Below, one piece after another: positions 9,099 to 17,679 of a DNA stretch of 64,000 nt. The notes under the pieces were generated by a model. The model did not search any database and was not told the origin of the DNA. It was given only the letters and a program-made list of their open reading frames with translations. A program made the translations under genes and the position numbers. The first letter of the stretch is position 1. Each line of letters begins with the position of its first letter. Source of the stretch: Rhodopseudomonas_A sp036404135 (GTDB taxonomy: Bacteria > Pseudomonadota > Alphaproteobacteria > Rhizobiales > Xanthobacteraceae); NCBI RefSeq assembly GCF_036404135.1, contig NZ_DASWPE010000197.1, positions 1 to 64,000 of the forward strand, written 5' to 3'.

Positions 9099-10193
9099 AT
9101 GGTCGACAACATGCCAACTAACGCGGAAAACGAAGACCCATTCTTGCGCATGCGCCGCCTTCGTTCGCCGGAACGGGCGCAGGTGAGTGCGAAGATTGCG
9201 CAACTTCAATCCGCGTATTTCGGGACCGAACGCGACAACTTGCTTGAAGCTGAGATCGACATTCTCTTCGACTCACACATGGAAGCCGAGGCAGCAGAGG
9301 GAAACCGCCGGGTCGGGCGTCTCCGGGAAGGCCGGGCGCTCACCGTGACGGGCGCTTCTGGAGCCGGGAAAACGCGTGCGCTCGATCGCATTTTCATGAA
9401 ACGTGAGGATTTACTTGGCTATGGCGACAAAGAGTCCGATTGCCCGCTCGTGTCGGTAATGGCTCCTTCACCGTGTACGCCGCGCCTTCTCGGCGAAAGC
9501 ATCCTCAAAGCGTTGGGTTATCCCGTAGAACGGAAGCTTGAGGAGAACGTCGCTTGGGATCTCGTCCATAAGACCCTCGCATTGAGGCGGGTCAAATTCC
9601 TTCATATTGATGAGCTTCAACACGCCCTCCAATCCCGTAACCCCGTCGAGATCGGGAAGGTGCAGGACACCTTGAAAGGTTTGTTGCAGGACAAGTACTG
9701 GCCTGTATGGCTTATCCTGTCTGGGCTTCCTAGCGCGAAGACTTTCTTGGCCAAGGACATCCAGGTCCGTCGCCGCACGAGACATGTCGTCTTCCATGAT
9801 CTCAAATTCCCGGATGACATCCCGCTGGTCCGTCGTCTCGTCACGTTCTACGCAAAGGACAAAGGCGGATGCGGGGCCACAATCGCGCAAGACAATGATC
9901 TCATCGGGCGCCTTCTCCACGCGGCAAACGGCAGCTTTGGCGTGGTTATTGAGCTGATTCAAGATGCTGTCGGGCACGCCCTCCGTTCGTCGGAGACCGA
10001 CCTCTCTTCCGAACACTTTGCGGCTGCATATGCGGCACGGACGGGATGCATTCGGGACAACAATGTCTTCGTCGTCGCCAGTGATTGGGATCTGATCGAT
10101 ACGTCCGGGCTTAATGGCATTGAAGAACCTCCGCCTGAAGACGCTCCGATCGGCAGGTCCAAGGCGAAGAGCAAGAAGAACAAAAAGGCTTAG
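9099..10193 (+). CDS. tnsC: TnsC/TniB-like AAA+ ATPase
   Basis: A protein of 364 residues, in the size range of TniB-type regulators and shorter than Tn7 TnsC. Walker A is GASGAGKT at 85-92 and Walker B is KFLHIDE at 166-172, followed by a sensor-like LILSGLPSAKTF. An arginine-rich segment (VRRRTRHVVFHDL) and a helical lid follow, and the C-terminus is lysine-rich. In this family the protein polymerises on target DNA and links the target selector (TniQ) to TnsB. It starts 2 bp after the tnsB stop, and its own stop abuts the tniQ start, so translation is probably coupled. Confidence 0.92.
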   Translation: MVDNMPTNAENEDPFLRMRRLRSPERAQVSAKIAQLQSAYFGTERDNLLEAEIDILFDSHMEAEAAEGNRRVGRLREGRALTVTGASGAGKTRALDRIFMKREDLLGYGDKESDCPLVSVMAPSPCTPRLLGESILKALGYPVERKLEENVAWDLVHKTLALRRVKFLHIDELQHALQSRNPVEIGKVQDTLKGLLQDKYWPVWLILSGLPSAKTFLAKDIQVRRRTRHVVFHDLKFPDDIPLVRRLVTFYAKDKGGCGATIAQDNDLIGRLLHAANGSFGVVIELIQDAVGHALRSSETDLSSEHFAAAYAARTGCIRDNNVFVVASDWDLIDTSGLNGIEEPPPEDAPIGRSKAKSKKNKKA

Positions 10194-12059
10194 ATGGAGT
10201 CGCACGTGTACTCTCTTCATTCCAATATGACCGTCGCTATTCGTGACGGGGAGTCGGCGATGAGCTTCTGCTCGCGAGCCGGTCAGATCTTTGGCCGCAC
10301 GGCGCGAGACTTTTGCCTCGACATGGGCTTGCCGTTTCAAGCAGTCGTTGATGGTGACCAAGGGGCTCTGCAAAAGATTGCGGCTCGTTGTCGGGTTGAC
10401 CTTCAATGCCTCACGAAGGCGTCGATCGTAAAGGTGGGAGAACGTCGATATCACTTTTGCGGGCAGGACTTTGTCCGGGACAGTCTCGCTAGGTCCACGA
10501 TGCGCGTCTGCCCTCATTGCCTCGTCGAGGACTTGAATGTTGGCGATGTGCCGGAAGATGTGCGTCCATATGGGCGGACGCTATGGCAAGTGGGACCGAT
10601 CAGGACCTGTCCGCGGCACAATGTGGCGTTGGTCTAAGTTGCTGACGACAATAACCCGCATCGCGTTCATGACTTCTCGCAGCTCATCAAGCCGTCACTG
10701 CGACGGCTGACCGAGTTGGTTCAGCAATCGAGATCGCGCCACCCTTCAGGGTTGGAGACCTATCTGATTGAGCGCCTGCGCCATGAGGCCGATTTGCCGC
10801 CTCAATGGCTCGACATGCTGCCTTTCTATGCGGCTGCCAGGATGTGCGAAATGCTCGGCGCGGTTGCAACACGTGGTATCCGCTTCTACGCCAAGTCGCT
10901 GACCGAGGATGATTGGTATGTCTGCGGCGGTGCAGGCTATGCAATTGCGGAGAAAGGAGAGGACGGAATCCGAATGCTACTCTCTCGTCTTCAGGACTCC
11001 TTCCAGAACACCAAGCACGATTGGGGTCCACGATCGACCTTTGGCCGCCTTTACGAGTGGCTCGCCCACGAAAACGATGACGAAGCCTATGATCCCCTTC
11101 GTGACCTGATCACGAGGCATGTGATCCAGACCATGCCAGTCGGCCCTGGGGACGAGATTTTCGGAAAAGACGTCGCGACGCGCCGACTGCATTCTCTTCG
11201 CTCCGCATCGCTGGAGTTCGGAGCTCATCCGAAGCGGCTTCGCAAGCTACTGCACGCAGCCGGCATTATCGGGCCGGAAAGCCTGTCTCTGTCGGACGAT
11301 CGAGTCCTGTTCGATGCTGCCGGAACCCAGCATGTCCTTGAACGCATCGGACACGCGATGCCGCTGAAGGAGGCTGGAAAGTACATCAACGCCCCTCGAC
11401 CGCACGAACGCTTGCTCTTCGACGCAGGCTTTATCCAGCCGTTCATCAGGGGTGGAACCGAGCAACTCAAAGACCACGCGTTCGCGAAGCAGGATTTGGA
11501 CGCATTCCTCAATCGATTGCTCGCCGGTGCCGTAGAAATCGATCAAGATGGTCGCTTCCTTCCCATTCCGGACGCGGCCAGGCGCGCGAACTGTGCGGCG
11601 ATGGAGATCGTCAGGCTGATTTTGGACAGAACGCTCGGGCATATCGGGCGACGTCTCGACGTATCCGGCTATCTCTCGGTCCTAATGGACCCGGAAGAGG
11701 TACGGAGCCACGTCCGTGGTCCCGAGCTGCAAGGCTTGAATCTGCGCAGTGTGGAGAAACTTCTACGTGTGTCCACAGCAACGGTGAAGGCCCTGATCAA
11801 GGGCAAGCATTTACCCTCTGGCGAAATGCTAAACCCGGTAAATCGTTGTCCTCAAACCTACGTACGGGAAGCGGACCTCAAGATCTTCATGGAGAGGTTT
11901 GCATCGATCGACGTCCTCGCTAGAGAAAGTGGAACCAGAGGGCACCTCCTCCGGCCGCGACTTGATGCCATGAAGATCCATCCGGCGTTCGTTTTGTCCG
12001 AGGTCGATCTGGCGTTCTATGATCGTCGAGAGCTCTCAGAAGTCCTGAACACTAGATGA
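10194..12059 (+). pseudogene. tniQ: TniQ/TnsD-like target selector interrupted by an in-frame TAA
   Basis: The ATG follows directly on the tnsC stop. The first 147 residues carry the TniQ signature, with zinc ligands CPHC (106-109) and CPRH (139-142). A TAA at 10635-10637 then ends translation right after HNVALV. The same frame stays open for another 446 codons, to a TAG-free end at 12059 with a TnsD-like C-terminal region (GIIGPESLSLSDDRVLFD, RSVEKLLRVSTATVKALIKG). The total would be 621 residues. A single GAA or CAA to TAA change explains the break. Possible outcomes are a dead targeting arm, readthrough, or two polypeptides from an internal start; no good internal ribosome site is obvious. 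Confidence 0.85.
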
Positions 12060-12110
12060 GCACCTCCCACCCCTAAACGACGCACCGCTTCTCGATTCCA
12101 TCTTCAAAGC

Positions 12111-12148
12111 CTCTCGCTCTCCGGCATCCGGGAGCGAGGGGCTTTTTT
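12111..12148 (+). terminator. Rho-independent terminator after tniQ
   Basis: The stem CTCGCTC-T-CCGG / CCGG-GAGCGAG with a CAT loop is followed by a GGGGC TTTTTT tract, about 55 bp after the tniQ stop. It closes the tnsABC-tniQ operon. Confidence 0.85.
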
Positions 12149-12251
12149 GATTCCGGCCGATACGTTCTCGTTCTTCAGAATATTTGCGACTGCGATGATG
12201 AAATGTCGCGCGCCATCCGTGTGCATACCGACACGCTTCATAGTTTGCCGT

Positions 12252-12286
12252 AACTGCGGCGTCTGATGAGTAGCAAAACTGCGGCG
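12252..12286 (+). repeat. Short direct repeats, possible TnsB-binding sites
   Basis: AACTGCGGCG occurs at 12252-12261 and again at 12277-12286 (25-bp period). TGCCGTAAC occurs around 12245 and again about 140 bp further on. A related TTGCTAACTGCG-like string is present on the minus strand near 5895. Arrays of this kind mark Tn7-like ends, but the copies are few and imperfect. If these are end repeats, the right end would fall between tniQ and the NACHT gene. The rest of 12150-12421 shows no gene I trust. Confidence 0.3.
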
Positions 12287-12421
12287 CTCTAACGCGAGCA
12301 TTCGCATCGCCTCGCGGCGTTTTCAGATTTTTTCTCTCATAAATTCAATGGCCTACATGACGCGCTGCGGCATCCTTTGGCTGCCGTAACAGCACAACTA
12401 CCAGCCCGCCTGAACCGCAAA

Positions 12422-14332
12422 TCACACGACCGACCTTTTGCCCGGCCCAGCGCCGGGCAAAACAGATTGATTCCAACCAATTCCTAGGAGATCGTCGATC
12501 GCTTTCGTCTTGTGTATTTGCTGCTTGTCAATGTAGCTCAGCAAAGCCACAACCCCTTCAGCCTCCTCGCGACAATACTCTGCATATCCAAGCTCAGTAA
12601 TCCATGGCGTCGTTAGAATCTTTTCATCCCCCTTCGCTCCTTCCCCAACGCCAAGAAACGATGCATCTGACGCAAAAGATATTTTAACAAAGCCTTGGAC
12701 TCCACCTTTGGATGGGGGGCGCAAAAATCTCCTGATTACTTCTCCGTCCTTCTTATGAAAACGACGCATTTTCGCGTCTGAAAAGGATAGCCGCTCGGGA
12801 TAGATCTTTCGCAGAAAATTGATAAAATTCGCTTCTGAGCTAGATCGATCCTCCACCAATCTGATTTCTCTACCAAATCGGCCAACTTTTAAGTCGACCC
12901 CCAAACACGAAAGATAATCATACAAGAACTGATCACTCTTGAGGGACATCGATAAGGATGTTGCCAAAGCTGATAGATTGCGCCTGATAAACCCAACCAA
13001 CATTTCCTGATTGATGTCATAGAGCATTTTGACGACATTATCTGTAGGTCGTCGAAGTATCTTATGAAGCACTTCATCCAAGTGATTCGAAGTTACCCTC
13101 GCCATGCAATATGCAGCAAAGAATTCCTGGAAAGAGCGATGAGTAAAGGAATAATTCAGCCCCTCTTTCTGAAGGATACAAACAGATTCAACAAGATCTT
13201 GCAAAAAACTCGACGCGGAAACAGCCGAACTTTCGATTTTCAGGCACTTGCTAATATATACCAGCAATTCCGTTTCGTTGAATTCGAACTTCTCGTCGTA
13301 ATACGTCGCCAAACAGAAATATGCCAAATGTCGCTTGAATACGTCGATCGAAAGTTCGGTGTACATTGTTCTCTTAAAGGCTTCTTTTGTTGCGTCGTGC
13401 TTGGCGAACAACGTGTCAAACGCCTGCTCGTAGAACAGATGAATCTTTTCGGGAATGTCGGCAAATTGATCGAAGGTAAGCAACATCATTGTTGCTAGCA
13501 GGGGGCTCGACAAAAAGCTCTTGTGACGAACGTACAAATCTCTCTTGATGCGCTCTATGAATTTTCTTTTGATAACAGCTTCATATTTAAGCTTCTTTAT
13601 AAGTTCCACGACCCGTGTCCGGTCTAAGGGCTGAACGTGGTACGTGGTAAATGACTGCCAGGCATTAAACCTCTCATCCCACCTACCAGAGACAACTATG
13701 GTCAGCGCAGGGTTGTTTTGTGCCAGATCAAGTATCTGACGCTCCAAGGAAATTCGCTTTGCTGCAACTATCTCGTCGAAACCATCGAGAATAAGGATGA
13801 AGGCGCCATCGCGGAGAGATTCCGCAAAGGCGCTCTCAGACAACGACGAATGCGCGCCAATAATTGAGTGGTAGATGAAGACGTCCAGCTTATCGATCGA
13901 GACATCGTTCAGCCGCCTCAATTCGACGAACACAGGAATTCGCCCTCGAGAATTCTCGAAGAGGGATATCCATAAGTACTTCATAAATATCGTTTTTCCA
14001 CCGCCACCCGTACCGGAAACTACGACTCGCCGTTTTTTCCAGACGGCATCTATGACGTCGTAATCATCGACGGTTTTCTCGTCGCACTTGAACTGCAAAT
14101 TTACGTATTGATCCAGAAGCTCAACTGGTTCGTCTCTATTCAATAGTGTTTTGATCTTGGTGCAACGATCAAACGTAGCACGCAAGTGCGCCTCAAACGA
14201 TGAGCCATTACGCGTGAGCGCAGCCTGTAGTTTCGATCCTACTTGGGAAAGCACACTCAATGTTAGCTTGCTGAATAGATCCGAAAACACCTTCGCGGTC
14301 ACGGTGGCGGCGAGGCCTGTCGATTCAATCAT
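12422..14332 (-). CDS. NACHT-domain STAND NTPase, candidate anti-phage NLR-like protein
   Basis: A protein of 636 residues. After a helical N-terminal region (1-100) comes a NACHT module: Walker A GTGGGGKT (107-114), Walker B ILILDGFDE (179-187) with the small/acidic residues typical of NACHT rather than plain AAA+, a sensor (VVSGRWDERFN), and the winged-helix signature YSFTHRSFQEFFAAYC. The C-terminal 200 residues show no leucine-rich or other repeats I recognise and probably form the sensor or effector part. Proteins of this build (bNACHT) include characterised phage-defence factors that oligomerise on sensing infection. It is a single gene, opposite in strand to the tns operon, with clearly lower GC and many AT-rich codons, which fits recent acquisition. 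The defence role is inferred from family and context. Confidence 0.85.
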   Translation of the reverse strand: MIESTGLAATVTAKVFSDLFSKLTLSVLSQVGSKLQAALTRNGSSFEAHLRATFDRCTKIKTLLNRDEPVELLDQYVNLQFKCDEKTVDDYDVIDAVWKKRRVVVSGTGGGGKTIFMKYLWISLFENSRGRIPVFVELRRLNDVSIDKLDVFIYHSIIGAHSSLSESAFAESLRDGAFILILDGFDEIVAAKRISLERQILDLAQNNPALTIVVSGRWDERFNAWQSFTTYHVQPLDRTRVVELIKKLKYEAVIKRKFIERIKRDLYVRHKSFLSSPLLATMMLLTFDQFADIPEKIHLFYEQAFDTLFAKHDATKEAFKRTMYTELSIDVFKRHLAYFCLATYYDEKFEFNETELLVYISKCLKIESSAVSASSFLQDLVESVCILQKEGLNYSFTHRSFQEFFAAYCMARVTSNHLDEVLHKILRRPTDNVVKMLYDINQEMLVGFIRRNLSALATSLSMSLKSDQFLYDYLSCLGVDLKVGRFGREIRLVEDRSSSEANFINFLRKIYPERLSFSDAKMRRFHKKDGEVIRRFLRPPSKGGVQGFVKISFASDASFLGVGEGAKGDEKILTTPWITELGYAEYCREEAEGVVALLSYIDKQQIHKTKAIDDLLGIGWNQSVLPGAGPGKRSVV

Positions 14333-14496
14333 TATGATTCTCGCGTGGCTTCAGCTAAGTTGTACAATCTTAAGAGGAGTTGCAGCCTTCACAACCGAAA
14401 TCCTTATTCCACTCCCTAGTCCCTAAGTTCTCTACCCCGCGGCACTCGTGAGTGCTTGCGTTGGCGGATTCCCTGTCGTTCAACGGCCGCAGCCCG

Positions 14497-14692
14497 TAGT
14501 CCGGGTCGAGCCTTTGCGAAACCCATCGCCGCATTCGCAAGCGTCTCGGTGGTTTTACTTCGTTCAACCACCTTATAGATTTGCCCACGTTGCCACAGTA
14601 GCAGCGTAGCCCGGGCGAGCGCAGCGATACCCGGGGCATCGCCGCCGCGGAAATGCCGCTCCCGGATCGCGCTACGCTTATCCGGGCTAGAT
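14497..14692. repeat. REP-like elements
   Basis: Three related pieces are present. The string gtagcccgggcgagcgcagc lies at about 14606, and its inverted relative cccggatcgcgctacgctta lies from 14661. A more diverged gtagtccgggtcgagcc copy begins near 14500. The first two face each other and can fold into a long hairpin. Elements of this type are common between genes in Bradyrhizobium and Rhodopseudomonas. They lie at the junction between the island and the chromosome. Confidence 0.7.
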
Positions 14693-14706
14693 GCTACAAT
14701 TCCCGC

Positions 14707-14937
14707 ATGCCCGTTTCCCCAATCCGCGTCCGGTTTGACGATCACACGCTCTGGGTCGAGCTCTCCGACGGACGGACGCTCGGCGTGCCGCTGGCGTGGT
14801 TTCCGAAGCTGGCGCACGCAACGCCGGAGCAACGCGCGACGGTCGGGTTGAGCCGCCTCGGTCTGCATTGGGAAGCGCTCGACGAGGACATTTCGGTCGC
14901 CGGCTTGCTCGCCGGTCACGGCACGATTGGTCCGTAG
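14707..14937 (+). CDS. DUF2442 domain protein
   Basis: A protein of 76 residues covering the DUF2442 domain almost exactly: VRFDDHTLWVELSDGRTLGV, PLAWFPKLAHATPEQRAT and LSRLGLHWEALDEDISVAGL. DUF2442 proteins are small and often paired with a DUF4160 partner, and a toxin-antitoxin role has been proposed. No DUF4160 gene is visible here, so this is an orphan. The ATG at 14707 is preferred because the upstream in-frame codons fall inside the REP-like hairpin. Its stop codon lies inside the next palindromic repeat. Confidence 0.8.
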   Translation: MPVSPIRVRFDDHTLWVELSDGRTLGVPLAWFPKLAHATPEQRATVGLSRLGLHWEALDEDISVAGLLAGHGTIGP

Positions 14938-15030
14938 GGTGGGCAAAGGCGCACTTGCGCCGTGCCCACCAGATGCCGCGCGAGCGAGGGTTCCGTCTGG
15001 TGGGCACGCTGCGCTTTGCCCACCCTACGG
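14932..15030. repeat. Imperfect 99-bp palindromic repeat
   Basis: The outer arms ccgtagggtgggcaaagg and its complement at 15013-15030 are nearly perfect, as are the inner arms gtgcccaccag / ctggtgggcac. The element has the look of a dispersed REP-type hairpin and could act as a bidirectional transcript end. It supplies the TAG stop of the DUF2442 gene. Confidence 0.75.
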
Positions 15031-15132
15031 ACTATGCTTGCCCAGCCTTCGGGGTTGGCGCAGCGCCTGCCCTGATTCCTGGGTCTCCGCGGCCGGGCCA
15101 CGAACTGCCACGTCGGCCGCGCCCCAGGCCAA

Positions 15133-15206
15133 CAGCCGCCACGCCACGCCGCCACGCCGCCCCGCCGCCCCGCCGCCCCGCCGCCCCGCCGCCCCGCCCC
15201 CACCCC
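15133..15206 (+). repeat. CCGCC/CCGCCCCG low-complexity tract
   Basis: About 70 bp of near-pure C and G in CGCCACGCC and CCGCCCCG units lie between two genes. It is not part of a supported reading frame. It is prone to slippage and assembly error, and to G-quadruplex formation on the opposite strand. Confidence 0.8.
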
Positions 15207-15347
15207 GTGGAAAACCCTCTCCCCCGCGAAATCCAAGGAAATTTCTTGACGCGTCGGAAAGCTCCAGATGATAACCAAACTCATTCTCATCTGATCCGGC
15301 CGTCAGCACGGCGGCGCGGGTTCCCTCCTGGCAAAGCAAGGCGCCCC

Positions 15348-15638
15348 ATGCAGACCTCTGAGAGCCCGTCCACCCCCGCGCGTTTCGATCGGCTGGGTCG
15401 CGCGCAGATTGCAGGGCTGGCCGGGGTGGCGGCGGCGCTGGTCGGGCTGATCTGCCTGTTCGGCTATGCCTTCGTGATCTCGCTGGCGCTGTGCGAGACC
15501 GCGGCCGCGCTGGCCTTCCTGGTCTATCTGATCGGCTCCGATGCGTTCGTCACGCGCACCGCCGCAGCGGCCGAGCCGGTGGCCAGGCCCCGTCGGGCGC
15601 GGCGCGCCAACCGGGTGGCGCTTGGCGCGGCCGAGTGA
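15348..15638 (+). CDS. Small integral membrane protein, unknown
   Basis: A protein of 96 residues with a polar N-terminus (MQTSESPSTPARFDRLGRAQ). Two adjacent hydrophobic helices follow at about 22-46 and 47-68 (AGVAAALVGLICLFGYAFVI, LCETAAALAFLVYLIG), then an Arg-rich tail (ARPRRARRANR). The arginine tail predicts a cytoplasmic C-terminus and, with a two-helix hairpin, a cytoplasmic N-terminus as well. I do not recognise the family. The 260 bp downstream, to the next call, shows nothing convincing. Confidence 0.6.
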   Translation: MQTSESPSTPARFDRLGRAQIAGLAGVAAALVGLICLFGYAFVISLALCETAAALAFLVYLIGSDAFVTRTAAAAEPVARPRRARRANRVALGAAE

Positions 15639-15906
15639 TCGTCGCCTGAAGACGCCTTGCCGATGGGGCGGATGAGCTGGCATCGCCCGCTCAATACGCG
15701 CTGTTAAAGCGGCATGCCTTGTGACAAGTTCAAGAAGGTTGGGCGTCCGTTGGGGCCGGATCGGCTTGCGCTGCCGTAGTTTCGCGGGGGCCAACGGCGG
15801 CGGGCTCACTTCGGTTCCTGCCGCTCATAGTGATGAGGTTCGCGTGAACCGATCAGCTTCACGCCATGCTGCAAATCACCTACACGGCGCGCTGTCATAA
15901 AGTCCC

Positions 15907-16090
15907 TTACCGCGCCGCCGGTTTGCCGGCCGAGCCGGTCGGACGATGCCGCAGCGGCCGGGTCAGTGTGGAGGTCTGGGGCCGCACCGGCTGCGGCGCG
16001 CCTTCGGTCCGCGGCAATCCGCTGCGCAGCCATGACAGCGCCTGGGACAGTCCCGGCAATACCCGGGTCGAGCGTTCGCTGCAGATCATA
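15907..16090 (-). CDS. Small hypothetical protein (60 residues)
   Basis: A short frame beginning MICSERSTRVLPGLSQALSW and ending in a proline- and arginine-rich tail (RPLRHRPTGSAGKPAAR). It has AAGGGT upstream of its ATG. It is too short and compositionally biased to assign. It overlaps open frames on the other strand, so it may not be real. Confidence 0.3.
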
Positions 16091-16260
16091 CTGACTACCC
16101 TTCGCGGTTGTTCGATCCGATCTGGCTCATAGCCTCTGCCCCCGTTTGCGCCGCTGCCCGCCGTGTCGCCGGTCACAGCGATATTAAGGTACTCCTATGC
16201 TATGCCGCTGACACCTCCGTACTGTCCCGAAGGCAACCCGATCGTGCCAACCGGGTTCCA

Positions 16261-16776
16261 CTATTTCTTGTCGCCGGTCGCCTGCTTCGCCGGCGGCTCC
16301 TTGGTCATGATCGCGACCAGGCTATAGTCCGGGGTTTGTCCCGGCGCGCTGGCGATCTGGTCGTAGATCAGCACCTCGCCGTCGAGCCGGATCTTGATGT
16401 CGTCGATCTTGACGTCGTCGATCGGATTCAGCGTCACCAGCGAATTGCCCTTCACCGCGCCGACCTTGGTATTGGGCTTCAGATTGGTGGCGGTGCCTTC
16501 TATGAAAGTGATGGTGCCGTCCTTGTCGACGGTGAATTTGTCGATCTCGGTGAAGGTCTGCTTGCCGAGTTCGTCGCACACCATATGCGCTTCATGGACT
16601 TGGTAGCTGGTCTCGCTGCCGACGAATTTCATCTTGATCTCGCCGCAGCTATGCACCTTATCGCCCATTTGGAAGGTGCCCTTGCCGACCCAGACGCCGT
16701 CGATGAACGACGCGCCGCCCGCGAATGCCGGCGTGCTGAGCGCCAGGCCAAGTCCCACGATCCATCCCGACTTCAT
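16261..16776 (-). CDS. Secreted hypothetical protein
   Basis: A protein of 171 residues with a clear Sec signal peptide (MKSGWIVGLGLALSTPAFAG, cleavage after AFA). The mature part is about 150 residues of predicted beta strands with regularly spaced glycines (GVWVGKGTFQMGDKVHSCGE, KFTVDKDGTITFIEGTATNL) and two cysteines (in HSCGE and MVCDE) that could form one disulfide in the periplasm. It suggests a small beta-barrel or lipocalin-like protein, but I cannot name a family. It stands alone, facing the next gene fragment. Confidence 0.75.
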   Translation of the reverse strand: MKSGWIVGLGLALSTPAFAGGASFIDGVWVGKGTFQMGDKVHSCGEIKMKFVGSETSYQVHEAHMVCDELGKQTFTEIDKFTVDKDGTITFIEGTATNLKPNTKVGAVKGNSLVTLNPIDDVKIDDIKIRLDGEVLIYDQIASAPGQTPDYSLVAIMTKEPPAKQATGDKK

Positions 16777-16889
16777 GGCCGATCCCTCTCCTGATCTCGT
16801 TCATGGGGATGTGTAGCGCCGGGCCGCGATTGCAAGCCTCGCCGCGCAGCAGGCGAAGAAATCGCTTAGCAAGCGGTGCCCTGATAGTG

Positions 16890-17168
16890 CATGCGCGCAC
16901 CGTGACGGGTCGTTGCCAAGCCAAGCATCTCGCCGCCGCCAACGGCTGCACGCCCGGCCAGTTGGCGATCGCCTGGCTGCTGCACCAGGGCCCCGAAATC
17001 ATCCCGATCCCGGGCACCCGGCGGATCGTCGCGCTGGAAGAGAATCTCGGCGCGGCCGAGATCGCGCTGTCGTCTGCCGAACTTGCGGCGATCGCCGCGG
17101 CGCTGCCGCCCGGCGCCGCGGCCGGCGAGCGCTATGCACAAGCCGCCCAGGTCGGCCTGAACGCTTGA
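16890..17168 (+). pseudogene. Aldo/keto reductase, C-terminal remnant
   Basis: The frame carries the AKR C-terminus: NGCTPGQLAIAWLLHQGPEI, IPIPGTRRIVALEENLGAAE and ELAAIAAALPPGAAAGERYA. The IPGTRR segment binds the NADPH 2'-phosphate in this family. The catalytic Asp-Tyr-Lys-His region, about 230 residues, is missing and no start codon with a ribosome site is present. It is therefore a 5'-deleted relic of a yakC-like aldo/keto reductase. Confidence 0.75.
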
Positions 17169-17210
17169 AGCGGGCGCCGTTCGCTCGGCACCGGCGCCGC
17201 TGCGGCCGGC

Positions 17211-17558
17211 TCAGCCCTGCGGCTTTTGCAGCTTTTCGACGAAGCCGTTGAAGCAGCTCAGCCGCTCGTCCTGCTCCTTGGTGAAGCGGCAGTCGGTCAC
17301 CGCCTTGACCTTCGGCGGCTTCGGCTTCGGCTGCGGCGCGATCACCGCGTCGTAGCAGTCGAGCCGCTCGCGGGAGCCGTCCTCGATCTCCAGGCAGGCC
17401 TGCAACTGCGACGGCAGCGGCGGCTTGCCGGGCTTGGCAGCGGCGACGACCTTCGGCTTGACCTGCAGCAGCGGTCGATCGCCGACCGTAGGCGGCGCGG
17501 TCTGTGCCGACGCCGCGGCGGAATACAACAAGGCAAGGGGCAACAGCAGACGCTTCAT
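17211..17558 (-). CDS. Secreted cysteine-containing hypothetical protein
   Basis: A protein of 115 residues. It has a signal peptide (MKRLLLPLALLYSAAASAQT), a proline- and lysine-rich linker, and a C-terminal half with four cysteines in two similar blocks, CLEIEDGSRERLDCYDAV and CRFTKEQDERLSCFNGF. The spacing of about 13-14 residues within each block suggests a duplicated disulfide-linked helical hairpin, like the RLxCYD motif of some small periplasmic proteins. No function can be named. A repeat element lies upstream. Confidence 0.7.
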   Translation of the reverse strand: MKRLLLPLALLYSAAASAQTAPPTVGDRPLLQVKPKVVAAAKPGKPPLPSQLQACLEIEDGSRERLDCYDAVIAPQPKPKPPKVKAVTDCRFTKEQDERLSCFNGFVEKLQKPQG

Positions 17559-17679
17559 GGCATGTCCTCGACCAGAATGCGGGCAATTTTAGCAAACTCG
17601 GCCCGCCGCCGCGAAGCGAAAAAATCTTATGAGACGGCGAGCAGATCAGCCGGGCGGTGGCGCGCCACCGCCGCTCAAG

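Larger units (their letters stand above)
6350..14332. mobile_element. Tn7-like transposition module with candidate NACHT cargo
   Basis: Four co-directional genes, tnsA, tnsB, tnsC and tniQ, are packed with 2-11 bp between them. This is the standard heteromeric Tn7-like machinery: endonuclease, DDE transposase, AAA+ regulator and target selector. A terminator follows tniQ, and an oppositely oriented NACHT NTPase lies next. The limits given are those of the genes, because neither end of the element nor a target duplication was located. Whether the NACHT gene is inside the element is inferred from adjacency and its unusual base composition. Confidence 0.7.

Noticed and set aside
7972..9117. Long minus-strand open frame opposite tnsB (381 codons)
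   Set aside because: It is the mirror of a clearly functional transposase with intact DDE residues; composition is typical of an antisense frame in GC-rich DNA.
10194..10637. Short TniQ as a complete small protein in its own right
   Set aside because: The same frame continues for 473 codons after the TAA with TnsD-like sequence, so interruption is the better reading.
12104..12307. 67-codon minus-strand frame downstream of tniQ
   Set aside because: It runs through the tniQ terminator and the short direct repeats; coding status unsupported.
6350..14332. CRISPR-associated transposon
   Set aside because: tniQ next to tnsABC prompted a check, but no repeat-spacer array and no cas6/7/8 or cas12k gene is visible in the window.
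15120..15206. CCGCC tract as a coding proline-rich repeat
   Set aside because: No supported frame crosses it; it is treated as intergenic low-complexity DNA.
14796..15347. 5' part of a 280-codon frame across the palindrome and CCGCC tract
   Set aside because: It overlaps the DUF2442 gene and low-complexity DNA; only the part from the ATG at 15348 looks like a protein.
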